From contig CANNZV010000267.1 in the NCBI GenBank assembly GCA_947561585.1, positions 62,001 to 126,000 of the forward strand: 64,000 bases of DNA. The letters run 5' to 3'. The position numbers and the translations under genes were made by a program. The stretch comes from Caprella mutica (taxonomy: Eukaryota; Arthropoda; Malacostraca; Amphipoda; Caprellidae). How positions within the stretch are numbered: position 1 is the stretch's first letter; each line of letters opens with the position of its first letter. Below the pieces are notes generated by a model. The model saw only the letters and a program-made list of their open reading frames with translations. It was not told the origin of the DNA and ran no database searches. Positions 36,323 to 44,586 of the stretch are shown here, piece after piece.

Positions 36323-36358
36323 TAAGGTCAATAAATAACTCACAAACAACTCTCTAGA

Positions 36359-37003
36359 ATGAATTATCTATTCACAGTACTGTGTTTAGTAGTCAGTCAT
36401 TTAGGACTAGTAGCACAAAACCATATACTTCAAGACTCTATCTTTCCAGTTGGAAACGAATTATTAGCGTCTTCCAATGATTTACTCTTCTTATGTCGAG
36501 AAAGCTTAGAAAAAGAAACGGAAGCACCTCTCTTTTTATCAGAAGAATGGAAGAAGGGCATTTTAATTGATCATAATGATAAGGTCTATCATGTACAAAG
36601 TCGATATCGTGTATTTGATGATGAAATGCAGATGCAATATGATGATAAAACAAAAGCGCTCTTTCCACAAAAGATAAAGGCCATACGAATTGGTCAGATG
36701 ATTTTTGTTCCAATTAACTTTGAGAAGGATGGATTTGAAACTTATGGTTATTTTCAAGTGTTGAGCGATGGTGAGGTCATGCTACTCAAACGATTTGAAA
36801 CATCAAGAGGAAAAATAATAGAACGCCTATATGTTAAAAGTGCAGACGAAGCGGCACAACGCCTCAAAGGTAGTCGAAGCTGTGTCTTGAAAGTCTTGAA
36901 AAGTAGAAAATTTGAAATGCAACAATTTGTGCAGCAAAAAGGAATAGCATTCGGTGATGAAAAAGATTTAGTTCGCCTGTTTGATTATTACAATCAACTA
37001 TAA
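36359..37003 (+). CDS. Secreted protein of unknown function
   Basis: A 214-residue protein with an N-terminal signal peptide (hydrophobic to about residue 18, cleavage after LVAQ). The mature part is charged and lysine-rich towards the C-terminus, with three or four cysteines (FLCRES, RSCVLK). No domain was recognised, and there is no T9SS tail. It has a good terminator and stands alone between repeat nests. Function unknown. The ATG is the only one that gives the signal peptide. Confidence 0.65.
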   Translation: MNYLFTVLCLVVSHLGLVAQNHILQDSIFPVGNELLASSNDLLFLCRESLEKETEAPLFLSEEWKKGILIDHNDKVYHVQSRYRVFDDEMQMQYDDKTKALFPQKIKAIRIGQMIFVPINFEKDGFETYGYFQVLSDGEVMLLKRFETSRGKIIERLYVKSADEAAQRLKGSRSCVLKVLKSRKFEMQQFVQQKGIAFGDEKDLVRLFDYYNQL

Positions 37004-37033
37004 TTATTTTAATGTATTTAAATGAAACCAAAA

Positions 37034-37070
37034 ACATAATCAACTAGCAGTCAGTTGATTATGTGTTTTT
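37034..37070 (+). terminator. Terminator of the 36359-37003 gene
   Basis: ACATAATCAACT (37034-37045) pairs perfectly with AGTTGATTATGT (37053-37064), followed by GTTTTT. Confidence 0.85.
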
Positions 37071-37187
37071 AAAGTACCAAATAATTTTGTCTGAGCATTC
37101 CTAAGTGTTTATGGCTTGAAGCACAAGTCTCAAAAAGAACGGCTTTTGTGTCTAATCCTTTTTGTAATAAAATAGACTTTTTTTTAA

Positions 37188-37329
37188 GGCTCTTTGACAA
37201 TTTTTGCAAAAAATAGATTTTCTTGTCACTCGCCAACCTCAAGTCGCCTCGCTACCTCTTAGTTGTATAGGTAGCGAGGTGACTGGAGGTCACCGCGCGA
37301 CGTAGAATTGCAAAAATTGTCAAAGAACC
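37188..37329. repeat. Palindromic element of family G, copy G2
   Basis: 142 bp. GGCTCTTTGACAATTTTTGC mirrors TGCAAAAATTGTCAAAGAACC with one mismatch. The interior is almost the same as G1 (TCAAGTCGCCTCG, GAGGTGACTGGAGGTCACC). No ORF, so a MITE-like element. Confidence 0.9.
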
Positions 37330-37477
37330 TTTTTTAATATGCCCACCCCTATGCTTTTTGTATGGACTTCCTATTTTACTTACCTACTTTTCTGTTCATC
37401 AGACTAAATACTTTGTAATATGACAATTAACGTTTATGTTTGCCGTTTCTATGACCATGCAAACAGGAAAATTGATC

Positions 37478-37485
37478 TATATTTG
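37478..37485 (+). promoter_or_regulatory. Candidate promoter box of the glycosyltransferase gene
   Basis: TATATTTG matches TAnnTTTG, but the start codon is 208 nt downstream, so the leader would be long. Confidence 0.35.
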
Positions 37486-37693
37486 CGTTTTAGTAAAATT
37501 AATTTAATGAATTAGACCATAATGCGCCGTAATTTTTTTCTCCTAAGTAATTCAAAAAATCGTTACACCCGTACGGATGGAACTATTTTTTTGTTTTTTA
37601 GGAAGAAAAAGGATAAGCCTGCCCCTCAGGGTATAATAATCTAAGTTATTGAATGAGGTTTACTTATTCCTCTAAAAAAGAATTTTTAAATTA

Positions 37694-38428
37694 ATGGCAG
37701 AAAGCCTCGTCATCATTCCGACTTATAATGAGCAAGAAAACATCGTGAAAATGATTAAAACGGTGTTCAACTTATCTCAGCCTTTTCACCTACTTATAGT
37801 GGATGACGGCTCGCCTGATGGCACTGCCGATTTAGTGCGCGAACAACAAAAAAAATATCCTAATCAACTTCATTTGCTAGAACGAGCAGGAAAATTAGGA
37901 CTAGGAACAGCTTATATTGCTGGCTTTCGTTGGGGTTTGGAAAAGGATTATGCCTATATCTTTGAAATGGACTGTGATTTTTCACACAATCCGAAAGACT
38001 TAGTACATCTACATAAAGCTATAGTAAAAGACCATGCAGATGTATCCGTCGGCTCTCGGTATATGAAGGGCGGTGGCGTGGAAAATTGGCCGGCTGACCG
38101 GGTAGCCTTGTCTTATGGCGCTTCGATTTATGTGCGGATGATTACATTCATGTTTGTGAAAGACCCTACGGCAGGTTTTGTAGGATATCGGAGAGAAGTG
38201 TTAGAAGCCATTGATTTGGATAAAATTCGCTTCATTGGCTATGCTTTTCAAATTGAAATGAAATTTGCTAGTTGGCAATTGGGGTTCAAAATAAAAGAAG
38301 TGCCTATTATCTTTACCGACCGTATCGAAGGTGTTTCTAAAATGTCGAAAGGCATTGTAAAAGAGGCAGTGTTTGGAGTTCTACAAATGCGTTTGCGTAG
38401 CTTTTTTAGTAGCTATTCCAATAATTAA
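37694..38428 (+). CDS. Polyprenol-phosphate mannosyl/glycosyl transferase (GT2, DPM1-like)
   Basis: A 244-residue family 2 glycosyltransferase. The start IIPTYNEQENI, the nucleotide-binding LIVDDGSPDGTADLV, and MDCDFSHNPKDL (the DxD-like metal site) match dolichol-phosphate mannose synthases, with FVGYRREVLEAI and the RIEGVSKMSKGIVKEA C-terminal block also typical. It lacks the C-terminal membrane domain, as in the soluble DPM1-like group. It transfers a sugar from a nucleotide-sugar to a polyprenyl phosphate at the inner membrane; the sugar is probably mannose but not proven. The neighbour gluQ-like gene is convergent. No clear operon. Confidence 0.88.
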   Translation: MAESLVIIPTYNEQENIVKMIKTVFNLSQPFHLLIVDDGSPDGTADLVREQQKKYPNQLHLLERAGKLGLGTAYIAGFRWGLEKDYAYIFEMDCDFSHNPKDLVHLHKAIVKDHADVSVGSRYMKGGGVENWPADRVALSYGASIYVRMITFMFVKDPTAGFVGYRREVLEAIDLDKIRFIGYAFQIEMKFASWQLGFKIKEVPIIFTDRIEGVSKMSKGIVKEAVFGVLQMRLRSFFSSYSNN

Positions 38429-38466
38429 TTTTGCCTACTGAAATCAACAAGACCAACCAACAGGTT

Positions 38467-39378
38467 TTAATACAAGGCTTTATAAGCCTCCACCATCAGT
38501 TCTAAACGTTCACAAGCAGCTACTGGTAAGCCAAGCCACTTCCCAGCTTGTTGGTATAGTTTGACCGGTTTTTCACCTGCCGCTCGCCATGCTGCTAAGC
38601 TAGAAGCACCCTTCGATTTTGATAACTTTTCTCCCCTTTTGTCTTTTATTAAATAATGATGATGAAAAACGACTTTCTGAAAATCAATGAAGTGTAGTTT
38701 TTTTGCCAAAAATGACTGCGCTAAAGTCGATTCCAGTAAATCTACACCTCGCACGATAAAATTTACGCCAAAATGCAAGTCATCTACTAAAGATGCGACT
38801 TGATAAGCCGGAGTACCATCTTTTTTTCTCACCACAAAATCAGGCATTACGGAACCATAAGTAGGGTTAAGGGGCTTGGTGTTTCCTTTTATTGAAAATG
38901 CATCAAAGGTAATCGGTTCATGTCCTGAAGTATGGATACGCCAAGCCATGTTGCTTGCTAAAAAATCCAAGTTCAAATCATTGCAGGTGCCAGAATAAGT
39001 ACCATCTGTCGATTTTTCGCGGATTTGCTTGCGAGAGCAAGTGCAAGCAAACAAATGACCTGCTTTATGTAGCTGCTCCAAAACCGGTTGATAAAGACTT
39101 AATCGGTGCTTTTGTGACCAATTTTGATGAAAATCAGCTGGTGAGCTGGGGCCAATGTCGTAAGAAATGCCCAGCCATTCCAAAGTTTCAAAAATATCTA
39201 ACAAGTATTCTTCGCGAAAACGAGCAGTATCTAGGTCGTCAATACGGAGCAAAATTTTGCCATCAAAAGCGCGTGCCAAAACAGTGGTAATGATAAACGA
39301 AATGCCATTTCCAATGTGTAAAAGCCCAGATGGAGTAGGAGCAATGCGTGTAACTATTTGTGAATTAATACTATTCAT
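38467..39378 (-). CDS. gluQ: Glutamyl-Q tRNA(Asp) synthetase-like protein
   Basis: A 303-residue class I GluRS-like catalytic domain without anticodon-binding domain, the size of GluQ-RS (about 300). It has the HIGH-type motif LLHIGNG, the KMSKS-type GEKLSKSKG near residue 250, and the zinc-site pattern CTC followed by YSGTC seen in GluQ-RS. It attaches glutamate to queuosine in tRNA(Asp). The alternative, a truncated GluRS, is less likely because the Zn pattern is present. A cluster of GTGGT direct repeats (minus strand) lies 38-79 nt upstream of the ATG at 39376-39378, between this gene and divergent mraZ. Confidence 0.85.
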   Translation of the reverse strand: MNSINSQIVTRIAPTPSGLLHIGNGISFIITTVLARAFDGKILLRIDDLDTARFREEYLLDIFETLEWLGISYDIGPSSPADFHQNWSQKHRLSLYQPVLEQLHKAGHLFACTCSRKQIREKSTDGTYSGTCNDLNLDFLASNMAWRIHTSGHEPITFDAFSIKGNTKPLNPTYGSVMPDFVVRKKDGTPAYQVASLVDDLHFGVNFIVRGVDLLESTLAQSFLAKKLHFIDFQKVVFHHHYLIKDKRGEKLSKSKGASSLAAWRAAGEKPVKLYQQAGKWLGLPVAACERLELMVEAYKALY

Positions 39379-39415
39379 ATTGGACGCTAAATTAGAAGAA
39401 CTATTTTATATTTTT

Positions 39416-39457
39416 ACCACATTACCACCATTTACCACTTCTCCCACCTTTTACCAC
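39416..39457 (-). promoter_or_regulatory. Array of five GTGG(T/G) boxes upstream of gluQ
   Basis: On the minus strand GTGGT, GTGGG, GTGGT, GTGGT and GTGGT lie at 39457, 39447, 39438, 39428 and 39420 (their 5' ends), spaced 8-10 bp. The box and period resemble known MraZ sites; mraZ is the divergent neighbour. The boxes could also be a simple-sequence tract. Confidence 0.4.
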
Positions 39458-39866
39458 TCGGTATGTGTTTTATTTGAGCAAAATTGCAAAACGGATTGTT
39501 CGTCTATAGGGAGAGTGTCTGAATGATTAAATATTTGTTTTGTTTGTTATTTGATTTTATTATTTTTCTAATGTATTGATAGTTAGTAGTTTAAATTTGA
39601 ATTTAATGCAAATTGTAGGAGCAGTTATTTTTCTAATTAAAATGCTGAATATCATTTAAGAAGGAATTTAAAAGCGTTTTTTCTTTAAAAGTAATTGTAC
39701 AAATAAAAAGAGCAAAACGCAAAGAATAGCCATTTAAAATAAAACAAATTAAAAATAATTGTCAATTATATATGCGAAAATATGACAAAAATATACTCGA
39801 AAAAATGACACATATTTTTATTGCAAATTCGTAGAGCTGTTGTGGAAAACTTTTTTTGAAAAAAAA

Positions 39867-39891
39867 GTGGGAATTGGTGGTAAGTTGTGTA
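39867..39891 (+). promoter_or_regulatory. Candidate MraZ operator
   Basis: GTGGG (39867), GTGGT (39877) and GTGTA (39887) are direct repeats at an exact 10-bp period, ending 49 nt before the mraZ ATG. In E. coli, MraZ represses the dcw promoter through TGGGN repeats with 5-bp spacers; Mycoplasma MraZ uses AAAGTG-type repeats. The first box here reads AAAGTGGG. Confidence 0.6.
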
Positions 39892-39940
39892 GAAATGACC
39901 TACATTTGGGTCAAAATTAATAAAAAACCATCAAGCATTG

Positions 39941-40396
39941 ATGTTTAACCTAGGGGTATATGAAGTAAAAATCGACAATAAAGGTCGTATGCGGCTGCCA
40001 AGCAAGTTATTAGAAACACTTGGTGGCGGAGGGACGCATGCGGAATTTGTCATTAATCGTGGCTCGGGGAAGTGTCTAGGCTTATATACAGGTGATATGT
40101 GGCGCAAGGAAACCAAAGATATAGAACGGTTAGATATGCGTGTACAAAATAACCTCAAGCTGGCTAGACTCTTCTTCTTGTTCGCGGAAGAAATAAAAGT
40201 AGATAGCGCAGTAAGAATAAATATCCCAAAACGCTTATTAAAATATGCAGGTATAGAAGACGAGGCAATTATTTCGACTTTTAATGGTCGTATTGAAATG
40301 TATTCGCCAGAACAATTTGATGTCATGTCGGATGTAGAACCTGAAGATTTTTCGGCATTGATGGAGCAAGTGCTGGGTAAAAATAAAGAAGATTAA
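39941..40396 (+). CDS. mraZ: Transcriptional regulator MraZ
   Basis: About 151 residues starting MFNLGVYEVKIDNKGRMRLP. It has two SpoVT/AbrB-like MraZ domains: DNKGRMRLPSKLL in the first and VDSAVRINIPKRLLKYAGI in the second, each with the DxxGR-like DNA-binding turn. MraZ is a ring-forming repressor of its own dcw operon. Candidate sites lie just upstream. The ATG at 39941 is used rather than the TTG three bases before it. First gene of the cluster; rsmH follows after 64 nt that contain ATTGAATG-type repeats. Confidence 0.93.
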   Translation: MFNLGVYEVKIDNKGRMRLPSKLLETLGGGGTHAEFVINRGSGKCLGLYTGDMWRKETKDIERLDMRVQNNLKLARLFFLFAEEIKVDSAVRINIPKRLLKYAGIEDEAIISTFNGRIEMYSPEQFDVMSDVEPEDFSALMEQVLGKNKED

Positions 40397-40405
40397 GAGT
40401 GGAAC

Positions 40406-40459
40406 GGATTGAAGGACTGAAGTATTCCATCATTCAAAACTCCACCATTCAATCATCAA
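40406..40459. repeat. Solo ATTGAATG/CATTCAATCAT repeats between mraZ and rsmH
   Basis: GGATTGAAGGACTGAAG is followed by CATCATTCAAAAC and CACCATTCAATCAT, weakly inverted. Same unit type as the four-helix cassette arms, without cargo. It fills the gap between the two genes. Confidence 0.5.
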
Positions 40460-40460
40460 T

Positions 40461-41363
40461 ATGTCAGAATATCATAATCCGGTTTTAGCCGAAGAATGTA
40501 TAAAGTATTTAGCCATCAAAAGGGATGGTGTTTATGTGGATGCCACTTTTGGAGGAGGAGGACATAGTCGATTGATTATGAAAGAACTAGGCGAGGATGG
40601 ACAGTTGCATGGATTTGATCAAGACGAAGATGCACTCGCTAATGTGATTGACGATGAACGTTTTGTGTTTAATCACCACAATTTTAGCTACATCAAACGC
40701 TTTTTGCGCCTACATGGAGTGCCTAAAGTAGATGGTATTCTCGCCGATTTGGGCGTGTCTAGTCATCAGTTTAATGAAGCTTCGCGCGGCTTTTCGTTTC
40801 GATTTGATGCTGCATTGGATATGCGCATGAATCAACAACAAGAACTGACGGCTGCAAAAATTATTGAAACCTATAGATTCGCTGATTTGCAGCGTATTTT
40901 TAGCGAATATGGTGAGGTGAGGAATGCTAAAACGCTGGCGCAACTTATTTGTGATGCCCGCGATGAGAAACTGTCAATTAATACTATTAAGCAATTCCTC
41001 ACCCTCATCGAACCTGTGATGCGCGGCAATAAAAACCGTTACATGGCTCAAGTTTTTCAGGCGCTACGAATGGAGGTCAATAATGAGGTAGAAGTGTTAG
41101 AAACGTTTTTGGAAGAAAGCAAAGCAGTCTTGAAACCGGGCGGAAAATTCGTCATCATGAGCTATCATAGTATTGAAGATAGATTGGTGAAAAATTTTTT
41201 TAAAACCGGAAATATTCGAGGCGAAATGATAAAAGATGACTTCGGTAATATAGACAGACCCTTTAAGATAATCACGAAAAAACCGATACTGCCAACCACA
41301 CACGAGATTAAGGAAAACCCACGTGCAAGGAGTGCCAAATTGCGAGTAGCAGAGTTGAAATAA
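40461..41363 (+). CDS. rsmH: 16S rRNA m4C1402 methyltransferase RsmH
   Basis: A 300-residue SAM-dependent methyltransferase, the normal length. The SAM-binding motif I is DATFGGGGHSRLI near residue 28; GFDQDEDAL, ILADLGVSSHQFNEASRGFS and the C-terminal MSYHSIEDRLVKNFFK are all family signatures. It N4-methylates C1402 of 16S rRNA with RsmI. Conserved second gene of the dcw cluster, formerly mraW. Confidence 0.96.
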   Translation: MSEYHNPVLAEECIKYLAIKRDGVYVDATFGGGGHSRLIMKELGEDGQLHGFDQDEDALANVIDDERFVFNHHNFSYIKRFLRLHGVPKVDGILADLGVSSHQFNEASRGFSFRFDAALDMRMNQQQELTAAKIIETYRFADLQRIFSEYGEVRNAKTLAQLICDARDEKLSINTIKQFLTLIEPVMRGNKNRYMAQVFQALRMEVNNEVEVLETFLEESKAVLKPGGKFVIMSYHSIEDRLVKNFFKTGNIRGEMIKDDFGNIDRPFKIITKKPILPTTHEIKENPRARSAKLRVAELK

Positions 41364-41549
41364 TTACGAATTAGCGCACAGCGTCCTGCGGAGAATTAAA
41401 AATTGGGAATTATTTCAGTTAGAGATAAAATAGCAAGTTAAAAGAAAATGAATAAGAAAATGAAACGTAAATCATTGATTATCAGTTTGGTAGTCGATGC
41501 TTTGTTATGAATATTCATTATTAATTGTTCATTATTAATTAGAAAAAAG
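41364..41549. repeat. rsmH-ftsL gap with TTAGGAATT-type and ATTATTAATTG-type repeats
   Basis: 186 bp between rsmH and ftsL. GAATTAGCG...GAATTAAAAATTGGGAATT (41366-41416) resembles the TTAGGAATT arms; a second imperfect repeat (ATTCATTATTAATTGTTCATT) lies before ftsL. The complementary TTCCTAATT units are at about 41988-42016, past ftsL, so ftsL is weakly bracketed. Confidence 0.45.
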
Positions 41550-41861
41550 GTGGCTCAAAAGAAAATTTTTCGTGACTTTTCGTCGCTCGGAAGCATTAGT
41601 GCAAAGCTGATTTTCGAGAACCTGCCATTTGTCCTTTTTCTAGGTTTTTTAGCTACTATTTATATTGCAAATTCTCACTATGCGACGCATCAGTCTCGTG
41701 AGATTAAAGACCTCGACCGAGAAGTAGAACTATTGAAACAACGGTATAATTCCTTGGAAGCAGATATCGGTTTTGATAGCCGGCATTCGGAAGTGGAGCG
41801 AAAGGTGGAAGAGTTGGGATTGCGGGCGGACAGGAAGTCACCTCGTGTTATTCGTAAGTAA
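41550..41861 (+). CDS. ftsL: Cell division protein FtsL-like
   Basis: A 103-residue bitopic protein: a short cytoplasmic N-terminus, one membrane helix at residues about 24-45 (ENLPFVLFLGFLATIYIA), then a periplasmic coiled coil (REIKDLDREVELLKQRYNSL). The size, topology and position between rsmH and ftsI identify the FtsL equivalent, although sequence is poorly conserved. It forms the FtsQLB complex that activates FtsWI. The start is GTG at 41550, after an AAAAAAGG sequence; no ATG is available upstream in frame. Confidence 0.82.
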   Translation: MAQKKIFRDFSSLGSISAKLIFENLPFVLFLGFLATIYIANSHYATHQSREIKDLDREVELLKQRYNSLEADIGFDSRHSEVERKVEELGLRADRKSPRVIRK

Positions 41862-42023
41862 GCTTGTAGCTCGGGCTGGCAGCCCAAGTTACAGAAAGAT
41901 TAGTATTGTTAATCAATTTTATAGAACACTAAAAGACAAAAAATAAAAGGAATAATTAGGCAAAGGAAAGGACACGCTAGAGTAGCATTCCTATTCCTAA
42001 TTCTCAATTCCTAATTAACCAGA
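41862..42023. other. ftsL-ftsI gap with TTCCTAATT-type repeats
   Basis: 162 bp without a gene. TTCCTATTCCTAATTCTCAA and ATTCCTAATTAACC (41988-42016) are the complement of the TTAGGAATT unit. The palindromic AGCTCGGGCTGGCAGCCC region at about 41869-41886 follows the ftsL stop. Confidence 0.45.
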
Positions 42024-44180
42024 ATGGCAAATAAGATAAAAAATGAAGTATTAATAAGAGTTTACGTCCTGACAGGTTTCGTGCTGTTTTTTGCATTTCT
42101 TGTTTTTGCTCAAACCATTAATATTTCGATTTATCAAGGCAAGAAGTGGCGAAAACAAGGCAACGAACTCGTCTTGCGACAAGTGAAAATAGAAGCCGAC
42201 AGAGGTAATATTTTAGCAGATGATGGAAGCTTATTAGCAACATCGCTGCCGTTTTATGATGTTTATTTTGACCCAACGGTAGCACCACAAAGTATTTTTA
42301 ATCGCTATGTGGATAGTTTAGGTTATTTGTTGGCAAATACGATTGAGACAAATTTGACACCGGGGGCTTATCGAGATTCATTAGTTCGGGCACGTGCAAA
42401 TGGCAGGCGTTATGTCCGAATAAAGCGAAACATTAGCTATCAAGAAAAAGATATGCTGAGTAAGTTTCCTATTTTTGATTTGGGGCGTAATCGTGGCGGT
42501 TTAATTCTCGAACCAAAATTCGACCGCCAGCGACCTTTTGGTATTTTAGCCCGCCGCACTATTGGTTATGTACGCGAAGAAGATGGGAAAGAAGTGGGCT
42601 TAGAAGGACGTTTTAATAAGGTATTGGGCGGAAAAGCTGGCAGCCAATTAGCTTTTAGAATACCAGTGTCCAATGGGCAGCCTTATTTCATTCCTGTCAA
42701 TGATTTGGCGGAGGTAGAACCCGAAAGTGGTAATGATATTCAGACCACTATTGATGTGGATATTCAGGATATTATTGAAGAAAGCCTGATTCGTGGTATG
42801 TATCGTCACTTAGGCGATTGGGGAGTAGTGATAGTAATGGATGTGGAAACAGGCGGTATAAAAGGTATTGCAAATATTGCGCAGACTAGCAATAAGAAAA
42901 AATATGAGATTGGTGAAATATATAATCATGCGATTGGTTCGGCAGTAGAGCCAGGTTCGACCTTCAAAATTGCGTCTATGATGTCGCTCTTAGAAGATGG
43001 ATTAATTCGCTTAGATGATAGCATTGATTTGCAGCAAGGTTCGATGGATTTCTATGAAGAAACCATGAAAGATGCGTCCTTTCACCAATTGGATAGTACG
43101 TCTATTTTGCATGCTTTTGCGATTTCATCAAATGTTGGTATCGCACAATTAGTACAAAAGTATTATGGGCGAACAAATAAGGGGAAAAGTTTTATTCAAA
43201 ATTTGAAAAATTTTCATCTCAATCAGCCAACGGGCATCGAAATAGATGGAGAAGATTTGCCATATATTAAAGAGGCATATAGTAATGAAGATGATTGGTC
43301 TGGTATTACATTGCCTTGGATGTCAACGGGTTATGAATTGCAATTAACTCCATTACAATTGTTGACATTCTATAATGCAATCGCTAATGATGGGCAAATG
43401 ATGAAGCCCTATTTGGTGAGTGAAATACAACGTTATGGCGAAACGATAGAACGCTTTCCACCCACGGTGATTAAGCGGAAAATTGCCAAGCCAAGCACCA
43501 TTAAAACGGCTAAAATACTGCTGGAGTCGACGGTGCAACGCAAAGGCGGAACAGCCTACAAACACCAATCAACACGTTATCGTTTTGCCGGAAAAACAGG
43601 CACCTCGCAAATTGACTATCAAAAACTCCAAAATCGAACTAATGTAGGTGGATATTTGGCGAGTTTTGCAGGTTATTTTCCAGCAGGTAATCCTAAATAT
43701 TCGGTTATTGTCATGATTAATGACCCGAAAGAGGGCGGTATTTATGGTAGTCAAGTGGCATTGCCGATTTTTAGAGAAATTGCAGACAAGATTTATCAGA
43801 CAAAAATGCATTTGCACCCGTCTTTTAATCAAAATAAAGCACCTCAATTGGCAGATAGACAATTGCCCAACAAAAACGTAGGAGCAAGAAATGATATGAA
43901 ATATTTAATGGCAAGTTTAAGCTTTCCATATCGCTCTACATCGACTACGAATTTTGCGGTTTTGACGGCAGCGGAAAACGACAGTATTTATCTACAATCA
44001 CGCCGAATATCGGCTGATAGAGTGCCTAATGTAGTTGGAATGGGCTTGAGAGATGCACTATATGTGTTAGAAAATTTGGGCTTAAAAGTAGAAGTAAAAG
44101 GCTATGGTAAAGTAAGTTTGCAAAGCATAAAACCGGGTACTAAGGTGCGCGGACAACAGATAAGAATCACGTTGAGATAG
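42024..44180 (+). CDS. ftsI: Septal transpeptidase FtsI (PBP3) with PASTA domain
   Basis: A 718-residue class B penicillin-binding protein. One N-terminal membrane helix (VLTGFVLFFAFLVFAQTI) is followed by the PBP dimerisation domain and the transpeptidase domain. The catalytic residues are Ser312 and Lys315 in PGSTFKIAS, Ser368-Ser369-Asn370, and Lys524-Thr-Gly-Thr. A C-terminal PASTA domain is present (PNVVGMGLRDALYVLENLGL), as in the Bacteroidota and Gram-positive FtsI/PBP2x types. It cross-links septal peptidoglycan with FtsW. Beta-lactam target. Followed by a 406-nt gap before murE. Confidence 0.95.
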   Translation: MANKIKNEVLIRVYVLTGFVLFFAFLVFAQTINISIYQGKKWRKQGNELVLRQVKIEADRGNILADDGSLLATSLPFYDVYFDPTVAPQSIFNRYVDSLGYLLANTIETNLTPGAYRDSLVRARANGRRYVRIKRNISYQEKDMLSKFPIFDLGRNRGGLILEPKFDRQRPFGILARRTIGYVREEDGKEVGLEGRFNKVLGGKAGSQLAFRIPVSNGQPYFIPVNDLAEVEPESGNDIQTTIDVDIQDIIEESLIRGMYRHLGDWGVVIVMDVETGGIKGIANIAQTSNKKKYEIGEIYNHAIGSAVEPGSTFKIASMMSLLEDGLIRLDDSIDLQQGSMDFYEETMKDASFHQLDSTSILHAFAISSNVGIAQLVQKYYGRTNKGKSFIQNLKNFHLNQPTGIEIDGEDLPYIKEAYSNEDDWSGITLPWMSTGYELQLTPLQLLTFYNAIANDGQMMKPYLVSEIQRYGETIERFPPTVIKRKIAKPSTIKTAKILLESTVQRKGGTAYKHQSTRYRFAGKTGTSQIDYQKLQNRTNVGGYLASFAGYFPAGNPKYSVIVMINDPKEGGIYGSQVALPIFREIADKIYQTKMHLHPSFNQNKAPQLADRQLPNKNVGARNDMKYLMASLSFPYRSTSTTNFAVLTAAENDSIYLQSRRISADRVPNVVGMGLRDALYVLENLGLKVEVKGYGKVSLQSIKPGTKVRGQQIRITLR

Positions 44181-44586
44181 ATAATAATTGATAATGGAAA
44201 ATGAGTAACTATGTTCATTCGTCATTTCAATTATTTACTATTATATAGTTTGGCTTAATTGCCACACTATGAAACACTTTTTATAAAGTATTGACATTGA
44301 CTGTTTCATTGAGAAAAAACAGGCTGCCAAGTGCTGCATGAACTAATCAATATACAATAATCAATAGTCAATCAGAATCACACATTGAAACAGCTTTTCG
44401 GAACGAGGCAAGCATTTCGAAGCAAAAAAGGTAGGAGGGAAACTTCTTTTTTGTGGATGATTTGTTGAAAAAAGCATCCGAAAAGCAAATTTAAAAACCG
44501 GAACTGGGTGACTATTCTTACAAAGTGATCAGCTATAGTCCCTTAGCAAAGAATTATTCACATAAAATCCAAATGCCGGAGCAAGC
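44181..44586. other. 406-bp ftsI-murE gap
   Basis: Unusually long for a dcw operon and ORF-poor. ACAGTCAATGTCAATAC-like inverse of GACATTGACTGTTTCATT suggests small palindromes, but no clear repeat family. A six-codon ORF (44573-44590) ends by overlapping the murE TTG start, which could couple translation. Confidence 0.4.

Larger units (their letters stand above)
35114..36358. other. 1.2-kb non-coding nest of palindromic repeats next to IS4
   Basis: No credible gene. The stretch is built from at least five separate palindromic elements, listed individually: G1, I1, B, a truncated B end, an isolated C-type end and I2. It looks like a zone where insertion does no harm. A lone TATCTTTG on the minus strand near 35338 has no gene after it. 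Confidence 0.7.
37071..37693. other. Intergenic region with repeat G2 and a promoter
   Basis: Without a gene. It holds repeat G2 (37188-37329) and a TATATTTG promoter box at 37478-37485. The stretch 37500-37690 shows nothing else recognisable. Confidence 0.5.
39379..39940. other. 560-bp intergenic region upstream of the dcw cluster
   Basis: AT-rich and ORF-free. It contains the GTGG box arrays at both ends (39416-39457 and 39867-39891), listed separately. The middle 39460-39830 shows nothing else I can identify. Confidence 0.5.

Noticed and set aside
38467..39378. GluQ-like gene as the genome's main glutamyl-tRNA synthetase
   Set aside because: It lacks the anticodon-binding domain, is about 300 residues, and has the GluQ-type zinc pattern.
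41366..42016. ftsL as cargo of a TTAGGAATT-arm cassette
   Set aside because: The units are imperfect and far from the gene; ftsL is a normal dcw member in this position, so the repeats are more likely independent solo arms.
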